From contig CAZWYI010000005.1 of NCBI GenBank assembly GCA_964638155.1, forward strand, positions 30,625-94,624: 64,000 bases of DNA, written 5' to 3'. How positions within the stretch are numbered: the first letter of the stretch is position 1; every line of letters begins with the position of its first letter. The notes under the pieces were generated by a model, which worked only from the letters and a program-made list of their open reading frames with translations, did not search any database and was not told the DNA's origin. This stretch comes from CAYZTD01 sp964638155 (lineage in GTDB: Archaea; Thermoplasmatota; E2; DHVEG-1). The position numbers and the translations under genes were made by a program. Below, in pieces: positions 6,400-14,697 of the stretch.

Positions 6400-9231
6400 T
6401 TGAAAGATATTCATATAAAAGGTGCTAGAGAACATAATCTACAAAATATCAATGTAAAAATACCTAGAGACAAATTTGTTGTAATAACAGGTCTCTCTGG
6501 TAGTGGAAAATCAACACTTGCTTTTGATACAATTTATGCAGAAGGCCAACGCCGTTATGTAGAATCACTTTCGTCATATGCAAGGCAATTCTTAGGTCTT
6601 ATGAGTAAACCTAATATCGACAGCATCGATGGTCTTTCTCCTGCTATATCAATTGAACAAAAAACAACTAGTAAAAACCCTAGAAGTACAGTTGGAACAG
6701 TTACTGAAATTTATGATTATCTTCGTTTATTATTTGCAAGAATTGGAACACCTTATTGTCCTATGCATAACGTAAAAATCGAAGAGCAATCTCCTGAAAA
6801 GATATCAGAAAATATTTCCAAAGAATATAGTGATATGATCACTATTCTCTCACCAATAGTCCGGCAGAAGAAAGGAACTTATGAACAGTTATTTGAAGAT
6901 TTAAATAAAGAAGGATATACTAGAGTAAGAGTAAATAAAGGGATTTATAGGACTGAAGAAAAAATAAAGCTTGACAGGTATAAAAAACATGATATCGAGA
7001 TTGTAGTTGATAGATTTGACCCTAGTGATAAATCAAGGCTTACAGAAGCCTGTGAAAACGCTTTAAAAAAATCAGATGGATTATTAATTGTTCTTGATAA
7101 AAACGGAAAAGAGCGTATGTATTCCTCAAAAATGGCTTGCCCTGTTTGCGGTATGGTTTTTGAAGAGCTGCAACCACGTATGTTTAGTTTTAATAGTCCT
7201 TTTGGAGCATGTCCTGATTGCCATGGCTTAGGAATAAAAATGGAGTTTGATCCTGATTTAATTATTCCTGATAAAACTAAATCTATTGCTGATGGTGCAA
7301 TAAAATTATACAAAGGTAAACATGATAGATGGAGAATTAAATATTTAGGTGCAGTTGCAAGGCACTTTGGTTTCGATATATTTACGCCTATTGAAAATCT
7401 AGATGAAAAACAGTTTAATGCTTTGATGTATGGATCAAATGAGCGTATTAACTATGATTTCTCCATGAGAAGAGGCAGGAGTAGATGGTCTGGAACAAAA
7501 ACATGGGAAGGCCTTATCCCTCAGTCAGAAAGACTTCACAAACAAACTGAATCTGATTATAGGCGTAGAACTCTTGAGAAATTTATGAGGTTTTCTCCAT
7601 GTCCAACATGTAAAGGTAAAAGACTCAAAGAAAAAATACTTTCAGTTAAAATTGCTGATAAATCAATTGCTGATATTACTGATATGTCTATTAAAAAAAG
7701 CCTTGTTTTTTTTAAAACATTGATTCTATCTAAAAAAGATGAAAAAATAGCCTGGCAGATTTTAAAAGAAATAAAATCACGCCTCAATTTTCTTGATAAA
7801 GTAGGTCTTAATTATCTAACTCTTTCCAGGAATGCAGGCACTCTTTCCGGGGGTGAATCACAAAGAATTAGACTTGCCACTCAAATTGGTTCAAACTTGA
7901 TGGGTGTTTTGTATATTCTTGATGAACCATCTATTGGCTTACACCAAATAGATAATAAAAAATTAATTGATACTCTCCATAGTCTTCGTGATATTGGTAA
8001 TACTTTAATTGTTGTCGAACATGATGAAGAAACAATCAGAAACGCCGATCATGTAATTGATATGGGACCTGGCGCAGGAGTGCATGGTGGAAAAATTGTT
8101 GCAGAAGGTACTCCCAAAGAAATTGAAAAAAATCCTGCTTCTCTTACTGGTAAATATTTAGCAGGTAAACTAGAAATTGAAATCCCAGAAAAAAGAAGAT
8201 ATTCAAATAGATATATAAATATATATGGCTGCCGGGAGCATAATTTAAAAAATATAGATGTAAAAATCCCACTTGGTGTTTTGAATCTAGTTACAGGAGT
8301 ATCAGGCAGTGGAAAAAGTACCCTCATTCATAATATATTATACAAGGGTCTAATGAAGAAACTACATGATTCAAGAGTAAGATCTGGTGATCACGATACA
8401 ATTAAAACAGATGAAAAAGTAGACAAAGTAGTAGTAATAGATCAAAGCCCAATTGGTAAAACTCCCCGGAGTAACCCAGCAACCTATACAAAAGTATTTG
8501 ACCATATTAGAAAACTATTTGCAAAAACTAAAGAAGCAAAGAAAAGAGGATACAAAGTCGGTAGATTTTCTTTTAATGTAAAAGGTGGAAGATGCGAGGC
8601 ATGCAGAGGAGAAGGTGTAATAAAAATAGAGATGAATTTTTTACCTGATATTTACATAAAATGCGAGGAGTGCAAAGGTAAAAGGTACAACAAAGAAACC
8701 TTAGAAGTTACATACAAAGGAAAAACAATAGCAGATGTTCTTGATATGACAGTTGAAGAAGCACTTATTTTATTTAAGAATCATACAGCAATAAAAAGAA
8801 AACTAAAAACCCTATCAGATGTAGGACTTGACTATATTAAACTAGGTCAGAGCAGTACCACTCTCTCCGGAGGAGAAGCACAACGTATAAAACTAACAAG
8901 GGAACTTTCGAAAAAAAGTACTGGAAGAACAATTTATTTACTTGATGAACCAACAACAGGCCTTCATTATCATGATGTAAAAAAACTAATAAATGTTTTA
9001 AACAACCTTGTAGAAAAAGGAAACACTGTAATTGTTATAGAACATAATTTAGAGGTTGTAAAAAATGCTGATTATATAACTGATTTAGGACCAGACGGAG
9101 GAGACATGGGCGGACAGATTATTTCTCAAGGTACTCCAGAAGAAGTATCTAGGGATAAAAAAAGTTATACTGGAAAAATTCTAAAAGAAATACTTCCAAA
9201 TAGAGAAAAAATAACATGTTTGAAAAATTAA
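6400..9231 (+). CDS. uvrA: UvrA, excinuclease ABC subunit A
   Basis: A 943-residue ABC ATPase that detects bulky DNA damage and loads UvrB. It has two nucleotide-binding halves, with Walker A loops GLSGSGKST near residue 32 and GVSGSGKST near residue 635. Signature motifs LSGGESQRIRLA and LSGGEAQRIKL are followed by LDEPS and LDEPT Walker B boxes. Zinc modules are CPVCG...CPDC, CPTC, and CEAC...CEEC. Length and layout match bacterial UvrA. The start is TTG 6400, 10 bases after TTAGGGGG. It is the first gene of the uvrA-uvrC-uvrB operon and overlaps uvrC by 16 bases. Presence in an archaeon implies old transfer from bacteria. Confidence 0.96.
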   Translation: MKDIHIKGAREHNLQNINVKIPRDKFVVITGLSGSGKSTLAFDTIYAEGQRRYVESLSSYARQFLGLMSKPNIDSIDGLSPAISIEQKTTSKNPRSTVGTVTEIYDYLRLLFARIGTPYCPMHNVKIEEQSPEKISENISKEYSDMITILSPIVRQKKGTYEQLFEDLNKEGYTRVRVNKGIYRTEEKIKLDRYKKHDIEIVVDRFDPSDKSRLTEACENALKKSDGLLIVLDKNGKERMYSSKMACPVCGMVFEELQPRMFSFNSPFGACPDCHGLGIKMEFDPDLIIPDKTKSIADGAIKLYKGKHDRWRIKYLGAVARHFGFDIFTPIENLDEKQFNALMYGSNERINYDFSMRRGRSRWSGTKTWEGLIPQSERLHKQTESDYRRRTLEKFMRFSPCPTCKGKRLKEKILSVKIADKSIADITDMSIKKSLVFFKTLILSKKDEKIAWQILKEIKSRLNFLDKVGLNYLTLSRNAGTLSGGESQRIRLATQIGSNLMGVLYILDEPSIGLHQIDNKKLIDTLHSLRDIGNTLIVVEHDEETIRNADHVIDMGPGAGVHGGKIVAEGTPKEIEKNPASLTGKYLAGKLEIEIPEKRRYSNRYINIYGCREHNLKNIDVKIPLGVLNLVTGVSGSGKSTLIHNILYKGLMKKLHDSRVRSGDHDTIKTDEKVDKVVVIDQSPIGKTPRSNPATYTKVFDHIRKLFAKTKEAKKRGYKVGRFSFNVKGGRCEACRGEGVIKIEMNFLPDIYIKCEECKGKRYNKETLEVTYKGKTIADVLDMTVEEALILFKNHTAIKRKLKTLSDVGLDYIKLGQSSTTLSGGEAQRIKLTRELSKKSTGRTIYLLDEPTTGLHYHDVKKLINVLNNLVEKGNTVIVIEHNLEVVKNADYITDLGPDGGDMGGQIISQGTPEEVSRDKKSYTGKILKEILPNREKITCLKN

Positions 9232-10766
9232 AAATTCCAAAAAACCCTGGTTGTTATATATTCAAAGATAAAAAAGATATAGTTCTTTACGTTGGAAAAG
9301 CAAAAAATTTGAAAAATAGAATTGAAACATATAAAAATAAAAAAAATTTAGATCCAAAGACAGAGTACATGCTTGGAAAATCTGTGGATCTTGATTTTAT
9401 AGTAACTGACACTGAAGTAGAAGCTTTAATTTTAGAAAACACTTTAATTAAAAAATATCAACCTAAATATAACATCCGTCTTAAAGATGCGAAAAGCCAT
9501 GCCTATATAAAAATTACAGAAGAAAAATATCCAAGAGCTGTAATTGCCCGAAGAAAAACTGGTAAGGGAAAATACTACGGCCCTTTTGTTTCTGCTCAGG
9601 AAAGAGACTACATTCTTCATTTTATAAAAAAAACATTTAACTTAAGGACTTGTAAGAAACTTAAAAAAAAACCTTGTCTTAGATACCATATAAAAATGTG
9701 TGATGCACCTTGTATCGATCTTATTTCAAAAAAAGAATATAATAAAAAAATTACCAAAATAAAAAAGGTTCTCTCCGGAAAAACAAAGGAATTAATCAAT
9801 GATTTAGAAACTGAAATGAAAAAACTATCAAATGAAAAAAAGTTTGAACTGGCAATAAAATTGAGAAACGAAATCTTTGCACTTAAAAATCTAAATGAAA
9901 GACAAAATATGAAAAGAGAAAAAAAATATAATGAAGATATAATAAACTATGAAATAAAAAACGATAAAGTATACCTAATGCTTTTTAATATATACAAAGG
10001 AACACTTTTTAATAAGAATGAATTTATTTTTGAAAATACAAAAGATTTTTTTGATGAATTTATTGTTCAATATTATTCAGAAAATATTATCCCAAAAGAA
10101 ATAATTATTCCAGAGAAAGTTGATAATTCAATAAAAGATTTCTTGGAAAAAAAACGTAAGACAAACGTAAAAATTAATATTCCAAAACGCGGTGAAAAAA
10201 AACAATTACTAGAATTAGTTTTAAAAAATATTGAACTAACATTTTTTTCAGATATTAAAAAACCAATGGTTCTAAAAGAAAGATTAAAGCTTGAAGATAC
10301 TCCAAATGTAATAGAATGCTTTGATATCTCACATTTGTCTGGCACCTCAACTGTTGGTTCAATGGTCCAATTTAGAAATGGAAGACCTGATAAGAATAAT
10401 TATAGAAGGTTTAAAATCCGAACAGTTGATGGAATTGATGATTTTGAAGCAATATCTGAGGTAGTTAGAAGAAGATATATTAGACTTAAAAAAGAAAATA
10501 GAGAATATCCTGACCTAATTATTATTGACGGTGGAAGAGGTCAACTAAATTTCTCCAAAAGAGAACTTGAAAAAATAGGTGTAAAAATTCCAATTATTTC
10601 TGTTGCTAAAAAATTTGAAGAAATTTATATTCCCGGAAGAGTAGATCCATTAAAACTTTCAAATAAAGACAAAGCACTCCATTATATCCAGGAAATTAGA
10701 AACGAGGCACACAGATTCGCAATTAAATATAATAGGTTACTCCGGAGAAAGGAGTTGATACAATAG
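9216..10766 (+). CDS. uvrC: UvrC, excinuclease ABC subunit C, lacking the helix-hairpin-helix tail
   Basis: A 516-residue nuclease that makes the two cuts around a lesion held by UvrB. The N-terminal GIY-YIG domain is visible (GCYIFKD...LYVGKAKNLKNRI). A UVR motif lies near residues 190-235. The RNase H-like 3'-side nuclease domain has ECFDISHLSG and LIIIDGGRGQLN. The protein stops at NEAHRFAIKYNRLLRRK, where full-length bacterial UvrC (about 600 residues) continues into a (HhH)2 DNA-binding domain; that domain is absent. The ATG lies within the end of uvrA, and the TAG stop overlaps the presumed ATA start of uvrB. Confidence 0.94.
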   Translation: MFEKLKIPKNPGCYIFKDKKDIVLYVGKAKNLKNRIETYKNKKNLDPKTEYMLGKSVDLDFIVTDTEVEALILENTLIKKYQPKYNIRLKDAKSHAYIKITEEKYPRAVIARRKTGKGKYYGPFVSAQERDYILHFIKKTFNLRTCKKLKKKPCLRYHIKMCDAPCIDLISKKEYNKKITKIKKVLSGKTKELINDLETEMKKLSNEKKFELAIKLRNEIFALKNLNERQNMKREKKYNEDIINYEIKNDKVYLMLFNIYKGTLFNKNEFIFENTKDFFDEFIVQYYSENIIPKEIIIPEKVDNSIKDFLEKKRKTNVKINIPKRGEKKQLLELVLKNIELTFFSDIKKPMVLKERLKLEDTPNVIECFDISHLSGTSTVGSMVQFRNGRPDKNNYRRFKIRTVDGIDDFEAISEVVRRRYIRLKKENREYPDLIIIDGGRGQLNFSKRELEKIGVKIPIISVAKKFEEIYIPGRVDPLKLSNKDKALHYIQEIRNEAHRFAIKYNRLLRRKELIQ

Positions 10767-12709
10767 AAAAATTCAAGCTTAAAACTAGTTTTAAACCTCG
10801 CGGGGATCAACCTAAGGCAATAAAGAAACTAGTAAATGGTATTGAAAAAGGAATTAGTAAACAAACACTCCTGGGAGTTACTGGATCTGGAAAAACATTT
10901 TCCGTTAGCCATGTCATTGAAAAAGTTCAAAAACCAACACTAGTAATAGCCCATAACAAAACCCTTGCAAGCCAACTCTACAGTGAATTCAAAGAACTTT
11001 TCCCAAATAACCGTGTGGAGTATTTTGTATCATATTATGATTATTACCAGCCAGAATCATATATTCCTGAAAAAGATCAATATATTGAAAAAGATGCAGA
11101 TATAAATCCTAAAATTGAACAGATGAGACTCTCTGCTACAGCTTCACTTCTCTCCAGAGAAGATGTAATAGTTGTAGCATCTGTATCATGTATTTATAGC
11201 GTTGGTGATCCTAGTGATTTTTCAAAACTTGGTTATGAACTTAGAAAAGAACAAACCGTGAGAAGAAAAGATATAATCGAGCAGCTTGTAGATATGCAAT
11301 ACGAGAGAAATGAAATGGATCTTCAACCTGGACGATTTAGGGTAAAAGGAGAAACAATTGATATTATTCCAAGCTACTACAATAATATAATTAGAATAGA
11401 ACTTTTCGGAGATGAGATAGATAGAATCTCTGAAATAGATAAAATCACTGGAGAAACAAAAGATTCTATGGAATACTTTTATTTATTTCCAGCTAAACAC
11501 TTTGTTGTTGATGAATACAAAAAAGAAAAAGCAGCTGAGTCAATTAGAAGCGAACTAGATGAAAGATTAAAAGAACTTGATATGATAGAAGCTCATAGAT
11601 TAAAACAAAGAACGCTTTATGACCTAGAGATGATTGAGGAGACTGGTTTTTGCAAAGGAATTGAAAACTACTCCCGACATTTTGATAAGAGAAAACCCGG
11701 TGAAAAACCGTTTTGTCTTCTAGATTATTTTCCAGAGGATTTCTTGTTAATAATCGATGAAAGCCATCGAACTATTCCCCAGATTCATGGAATGCATAAA
11801 GGTGATTACTCCCGAAAAAAATCATTAATTGAATATGGATTTAGACTACCTAGTGCTTTTGATAATAGGCCACTTACTTTTACTGAATTCAAAGAATACA
11901 TGAATAATGTTATTTTTGTATCAGCTACTCCAGGGGATTATGAAAGAGAGGTATCAGGTCAAATTGTCGAGCAAATTATTCGACCAACAGGCCTAGTCGA
12001 TCCATATGTTGAAATAAGACCTATTAAAGGTCAAATCCCTGATTTAATAAATGAAATTCATAAAACAATTGATAGAAATGAAAGAGTTCTAGTTACAACC
12101 CTTACAAAAAAACTAGCTGAAGAATTATCTGAATATCTTGCTGTAAAAGATATTAAAACTAGATACTTACATTCAGAAATTGATACAATAGAAAGATCTG
12201 AAATAATCAGACAGCTACGACTTGGAAAGTTTGATGTTCTTGTAGGAATAAATCTACTCCGAGAAGGTCTTGACATTCCTGAAGTAGGATTCATTGGTAT
12301 TTTAGATGCCGACAAAGAAGGATTTTTAAGAGACCATAGAAGTCTTATTCAAATCATTGGAAGAGCAGCTAGAAACGTTAATTCAAAAGTTTTTTTGTAT
12401 GCTGATAATATTACAGATTCAATTAGAAAAGCAGTTGATGAAACAAATAGACGTAGGAAAATCCAAATAGATTTTAATAAAAAACATAACATCACTCCTG
12501 AAACTATTGTAAAACCAATAAAAGAAAAAGTAGTTGAAATTAAAGACACAAAACATATCCCCAAGAAAGACATACCTAATATGATTATTGAACTTGAAAA
12601 AGAGATGCAGGATGCAGCAGATAATCTAGAATTTGAAAAAGCAATAATACTTAGGGATAAAATAAATAAATTAAAACAAAGCCTTGAAAAAAGAATTGTG
12701 AAAAAATGA
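10763..12709 (+). CDS. uvrB: UvrB, excinuclease ABC subunit B, with an ATA start codon
   Basis: A 648-residue helicase-like damage verifier. The N-terminus reads EKFKLKTSFKPRGDQPKAI, then Walker A GVTGSGKT. Further motifs are YYDYYQPE (beta-hairpin), IIDESH, SATPGDYE and GRAARN, with a C-terminal UVR motif. Homologous UvrB starts match only if the residue before EKFKL is the initiator, and that codon is ATA at 10763-10765. The in-frame stop TAG at 10733 leaves no ATG, GTG, TTG or CTG between it and the conserved start. AGGAG lies about 8 bases upstream. ATAG overlaps the uvrC stop, as ATGA overlaps do elsewhere, so coupled re-initiation is likely. The first in-frame ATG (11015) would delete the Walker A motif. 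Confidence 0.93.
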   Translation: MEKFKLKTSFKPRGDQPKAIKKLVNGIEKGISKQTLLGVTGSGKTFSVSHVIEKVQKPTLVIAHNKTLASQLYSEFKELFPNNRVEYFVSYYDYYQPESYIPEKDQYIEKDADINPKIEQMRLSATASLLSREDVIVVASVSCIYSVGDPSDFSKLGYELRKEQTVRRKDIIEQLVDMQYERNEMDLQPGRFRVKGETIDIIPSYYNNIIRIELFGDEIDRISEIDKITGETKDSMEYFYLFPAKHFVVDEYKKEKAAESIRSELDERLKELDMIEAHRLKQRTLYDLEMIEETGFCKGIENYSRHFDKRKPGEKPFCLLDYFPEDFLLIIDESHRTIPQIHGMHKGDYSRKKSLIEYGFRLPSAFDNRPLTFTEFKEYMNNVIFVSATPGDYEREVSGQIVEQIIRPTGLVDPYVEIRPIKGQIPDLINEIHKTIDRNERVLVTTLTKKLAEELSEYLAVKDIKTRYLHSEIDTIERSEIIRQLRLGKFDVLVGINLLREGLDIPEVGFIGILDADKEGFLRDHRSLIQIIGRAARNVNSKVFLYADNITDSIRKAVDETNRRRKIQIDFNKKHNITPETIVKPIKEKVVEIKDTKHIPKKDIPNMIIELEKEMQDAADNLEFEKAIILRDKINKLKQSLEKRIVKK

Positions 12710-13284
12710 AAAAGAAAAAAGGAATTTTAAGTAAAATTAAAAGAATTAGGGTTAGAAAAATAGAAACAAAACCAAAAATAGATAATTCTAAAAATATTAA
12801 AGTAAAATCAAATGATTTTTCAAATATTAGAGTTGATTCTAAAAATTCTTCAGGAGATTTTGTAAATAATCCAAGTAATTCATCTAAAAATATTGTTATA
12901 GATGAAAAAGAAAAAAAAGAAAAAAAGACTAAAGAAAAAAAGGATAATAAAACTGTAGAAGTAGAAGAAAACAAGAATTTAATTACTTTTGACCATGAAC
13001 TTACTAATTTTGAATACAAACTTAAATATCTAAATTTAAGGGATTTAGATGGAACTGAATATGGTAGATATTTTCCTCCTATTAGAAACAAACTATTTAT
13101 TATAGATGATGAAGATAGAAAGTTTACAGTAATCAGAGCAGGTAATAATCAACTCACTGGAGACTTGTTAACTTTTTTTAAAAAAAATGATATTAAACCA
13201 GGCGATATCTTTAAATTTGAATATGATCCTGAGAAACGAAATGAAGATGGAATTCATTTGTTGAGGCTGAAAAAGAAAAAGTAG
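12706..13284 (+). CDS. Unknown protein translationally coupled to uvrB
   Basis: A 192-residue protein whose ATG overlaps the uvrB stop by 4 bases, making it the fourth gene of the uvr operon. Residues 1-90 are extremely Lys-, Asn- and Glu-rich and look disordered (many KEKK runs). Residues 95-192 form a compact beta-rich domain with GRYFPPIRNKLFIID, FTVIRAGNNQLTGDL and NDIKPGDIFKFEYD. The last segment resembles the closing strands of B3- or AbrB-like DNA-binding barrels, but I cannot assign a family. Coupling to uvrACB suggests a role in DNA repair or DNA binding. This is inference only. Confidence 0.7.
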   Translation: MKKKKGILSKIKRIRVRKIETKPKIDNSKNIKVKSNDFSNIRVDSKNSSGDFVNNPSNSSKNIVIDEKEKKEKKTKEKKDNKTVEVEENKNLITFDHELTNFEYKLKYLNLRDLDGTEYGRYFPPIRNKLFIIDDEDRKFTVIRAGNNQLTGDLLTFFKKNDIKPGDIFKFEYDPEKRNEDGIHLLRLKKKK

Positions 13285-13457
13285 AAAAAATATGCAAAAT
13301 AAAAAATTTGAACTGTAATTTAATTGCAAAAATCAATTTCCTCTATTCATTTTTAAATCTAAACATATTAGAAACAAGTTCTCAAAAAGCAATAACATAA
13401 AATAATAAAAAAAGAGAATTTAGATGCAGGTTTTACATAGTAAGCATTCTGTTATAA

Positions 13458-13760
13458 CTATTTACTCTTCTTTTTAATTTTTAAGGTTATTTCAATTGAG
13501 GATACATTAGAAGTTCTTCCTTCTTCATTGGTTAGACTTTCAGTATCAATCTTTATATCTTTTAGTTTAGCATCTTTGATAAATCTGTTCCTGGAGATTT
13601 CTGCGGTATCTACTGCTCTACTAATAGCTCTACCTCTAGCTTTTATAATAACCTCATCTGATTCACCGGTATTAAATTGTGTTACTACCGCAAGTACATA
13701 GCTCATTGGTGGTTTGTTTCCAACATATATTACGTTTTCATCTTTTTTTTCTTCTGCCAT
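13458..13760 (-). CDS. albA: Alba, archaeal chromatin DNA/RNA-binding protein
   Basis: A 100-residue protein with near-consensus Alba sequence: VIYVGNKPPMSYVLAVVTQF, VIIKARGRAISRAVDTAEI and NVSSIEITLKIK. Alba dimers coat DNA and RNA. Lys16 in the GNKP motif is the residue acetylated in Sulfolobus Alba to weaken DNA binding; it is conserved here. A deacetylase and a GNAT-bearing synthetase are encoded 5 kb downstream. ATG follows GAGGTAAAAC on the coding strand. The 320-base upstream region contains only a possible inverted repeat (13860-13906) and AT-rich promoter-like sequence. Confidence 0.95.
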   Translation of the reverse strand: MAEEKKDENVIYVGNKPPMSYVLAVVTQFNTGESDEVIIKARGRAISRAVDTAEISRNRFIKDAKLKDIKIDTESLTNEEGRTSNVSSIEITLKIKKKSK

Positions 13761-13859
13761 AATAGTTTTACCTCTTTAAGGCTCATCTGACTATTTTTAT
13801 CTATAATCAAATTGTAAAAGCACATCTTACTATATAAATGCTCTATAAAGAATTAAAAA

Positions 13860-13906
13860 TGTCAGATTTGTCTATTACATACTATAATATATCATTATAT
13901 CTGACA
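13860..13906. repeat. Inverted repeat upstream of alba
   Basis: TGTCAGAT (13860-13867) and ATCTGACA (13899-13906) are perfect 8-base inverted arms, 31 bases apart, about 100 bases upstream of the alba start. This could be a pair of operator half-sites or a weak hairpin. No function can be assigned. The rest of the 13761-14016 gap is AT-rich with no coding frame I can support. Confidence 0.35.
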
Positions 13907-14016
13907 AAATATAATTTTACAAATACATATTGAAATAGTCATTTTATGAGGCATATTCACAATTTTTATCATTTAATAGGAAAAAAATATTTTTGTAAAT
14001 TATTTAACATAAAAAG

Positions 14017-14074
14017 ATGCAGGGGAAGAGATATGAACTTCAACTTAATGGCAAAAAATAAGTTGTTTTCCCTG
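14017..14074 (-). repeat. tRNA-3'-end-like direct repeat with hairpin, distal copy
   Basis: On the minus strand the segment ends GTTCATATC then TCTTCCCCTGCAT, a decayed version of the T-arm and acceptor end found at 14652-14672. Both share the 12-base core ATGCAGGGGAAG (plus strand). Within this copy CAACTTA (14041-14047) pairs with TAAGTTG (14059-14065), and CAGGG (14020-14024) with CCCTG (14070-14074). The result is a stem-loop just after the toxin stop codon, which may also act as a terminator. Confidence 0.4.
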
Positions 14075-14082
14075 TTTTATTC

Positions 14083-14337
14083 TTAATATGATTTGTCATG
14101 ATGGTCCAATGAAATTACTCTAACAGTGTTACCTTCTATTCTAAAAATAAGTACAAAGGGACCAAAATGAATCCTTTTATATCCTGCAAGAACATTCTTT
14201 AAGGTTTTATAGCGTTCTGGATTCTTAACTATATCTTTAAGTTTATTTTGAATTCTGGTGAAAATTTCTTTATCTTTTTTCTTTAGTTTCTTCATTGATT
14301 TTTCAAATTGTAAGCTAAATTCAACGGTATACACCAT
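14083..14337 (-). CDS. RelE/ParE-family toxin
   Basis: An 84-residue basic protein with the RelE-superfamily layout. YTVEFSLQFEKSMKKL is the first strand and helix, a Lys-rich helix follows, then YKTLKNVLAGYKRIHFGPFVLIFRIEG and a C-terminal VISLDHHDKSY. RelE toxins cut mRNA on the ribosome; the family resemblance is clear, but exact activity is inferred. The gene starts one base after the antitoxin stop, the usual antitoxin-first arrangement. It ends next to a hairpin-forming repeat. Confidence 0.82.
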   Translation of the reverse strand: MVYTVEFSLQFEKSMKKLKKKDKEIFTRIQNKLKDIVKNPERYKTLKNVLAGYKRIHFGPFVLIFRIEGNTVRVISLDHHDKSY

Positions 14338-14338
14338 A

Positions 14339-14575
14339 TTATAAACTCTTAAGATAATCTACTGCATCTTTCTGGTTGAATTTTTTGACATTTTTTCCTT
14401 CTTTCATTTCTCTTTCAATTTTTTTATATCTTTCTAATTTTTCAAAAAATACTTTTTTTCTAATTAGTTCTAAAATAAATTCTTGAATATTTCTATAACC
14501 AAATTCTTTAGAGTATTGTTTAGATGCTTTTAGTAGGTTTTCTGGTATTGAAAGATTTATTTGTTTCAATGTCAT
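14339..14575 (-). CDS. Ribbon-helix-helix antitoxin
   Basis: A 78-residue protein whose N-terminus LKQINLSIPENLLKASKQYS is a ribbon-helix-helix DNA-binding motif (strand then helix). The C-terminal half is charged (EREMKEGKNVKKF) and would wrap the toxin. Such antitoxins repress their own operon. AGGGAT precedes the ATG. Together with the downstream RelE-like gene it forms a two-gene module flanked on both sides by tRNA-3'-end-like repeats. Confidence 0.8.
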   Translation of the reverse strand: MTLKQINLSIPENLLKASKQYSKEFGYRNIQEFILELIRKKVFFEKLERYKKIEREMKEGKNVKKFNQKDAVDYLKSL

Positions 14576-14651
14576 AATATCCCTAAATATTTCTATATAT
14601 TTATATGTACGTAAAACTACATAAACTTTTCCTTAGTTTTAATAAAAATTT

Positions 14652-14688
14652 ATGCAGGGGAAGGATTTGAACCCTCTGGAACAAAAAA
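14652..14688 (-). repeat. tRNA 3'-end fragment (T-arm plus acceptor strand), proximal copy
   Basis: On the minus strand GAGGG TTCAAAT CCTTC forms a correct T-stem and T-loop, followed by CCCTGCA as an acceptor 3' strand. No D-arm, anticodon arm or 5' acceptor strand is present, so this is a fragment, not a tRNA gene. Tyrosine recombinase elements integrate at tRNA 3' ends and leave such copies, so this may be an old attachment site. It begins 10 bases after the radical SAM gene's stop. Confidence 0.5.
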
Positions 14689-14697
14689 TGAATTAGA

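Noticed and set aside
14652..14690. Possible complete tRNA gene
   Set aside because: Only the T-arm and 3' acceptor strand are present; there are no D- or anticodon arms or matching 5' strand within reach.
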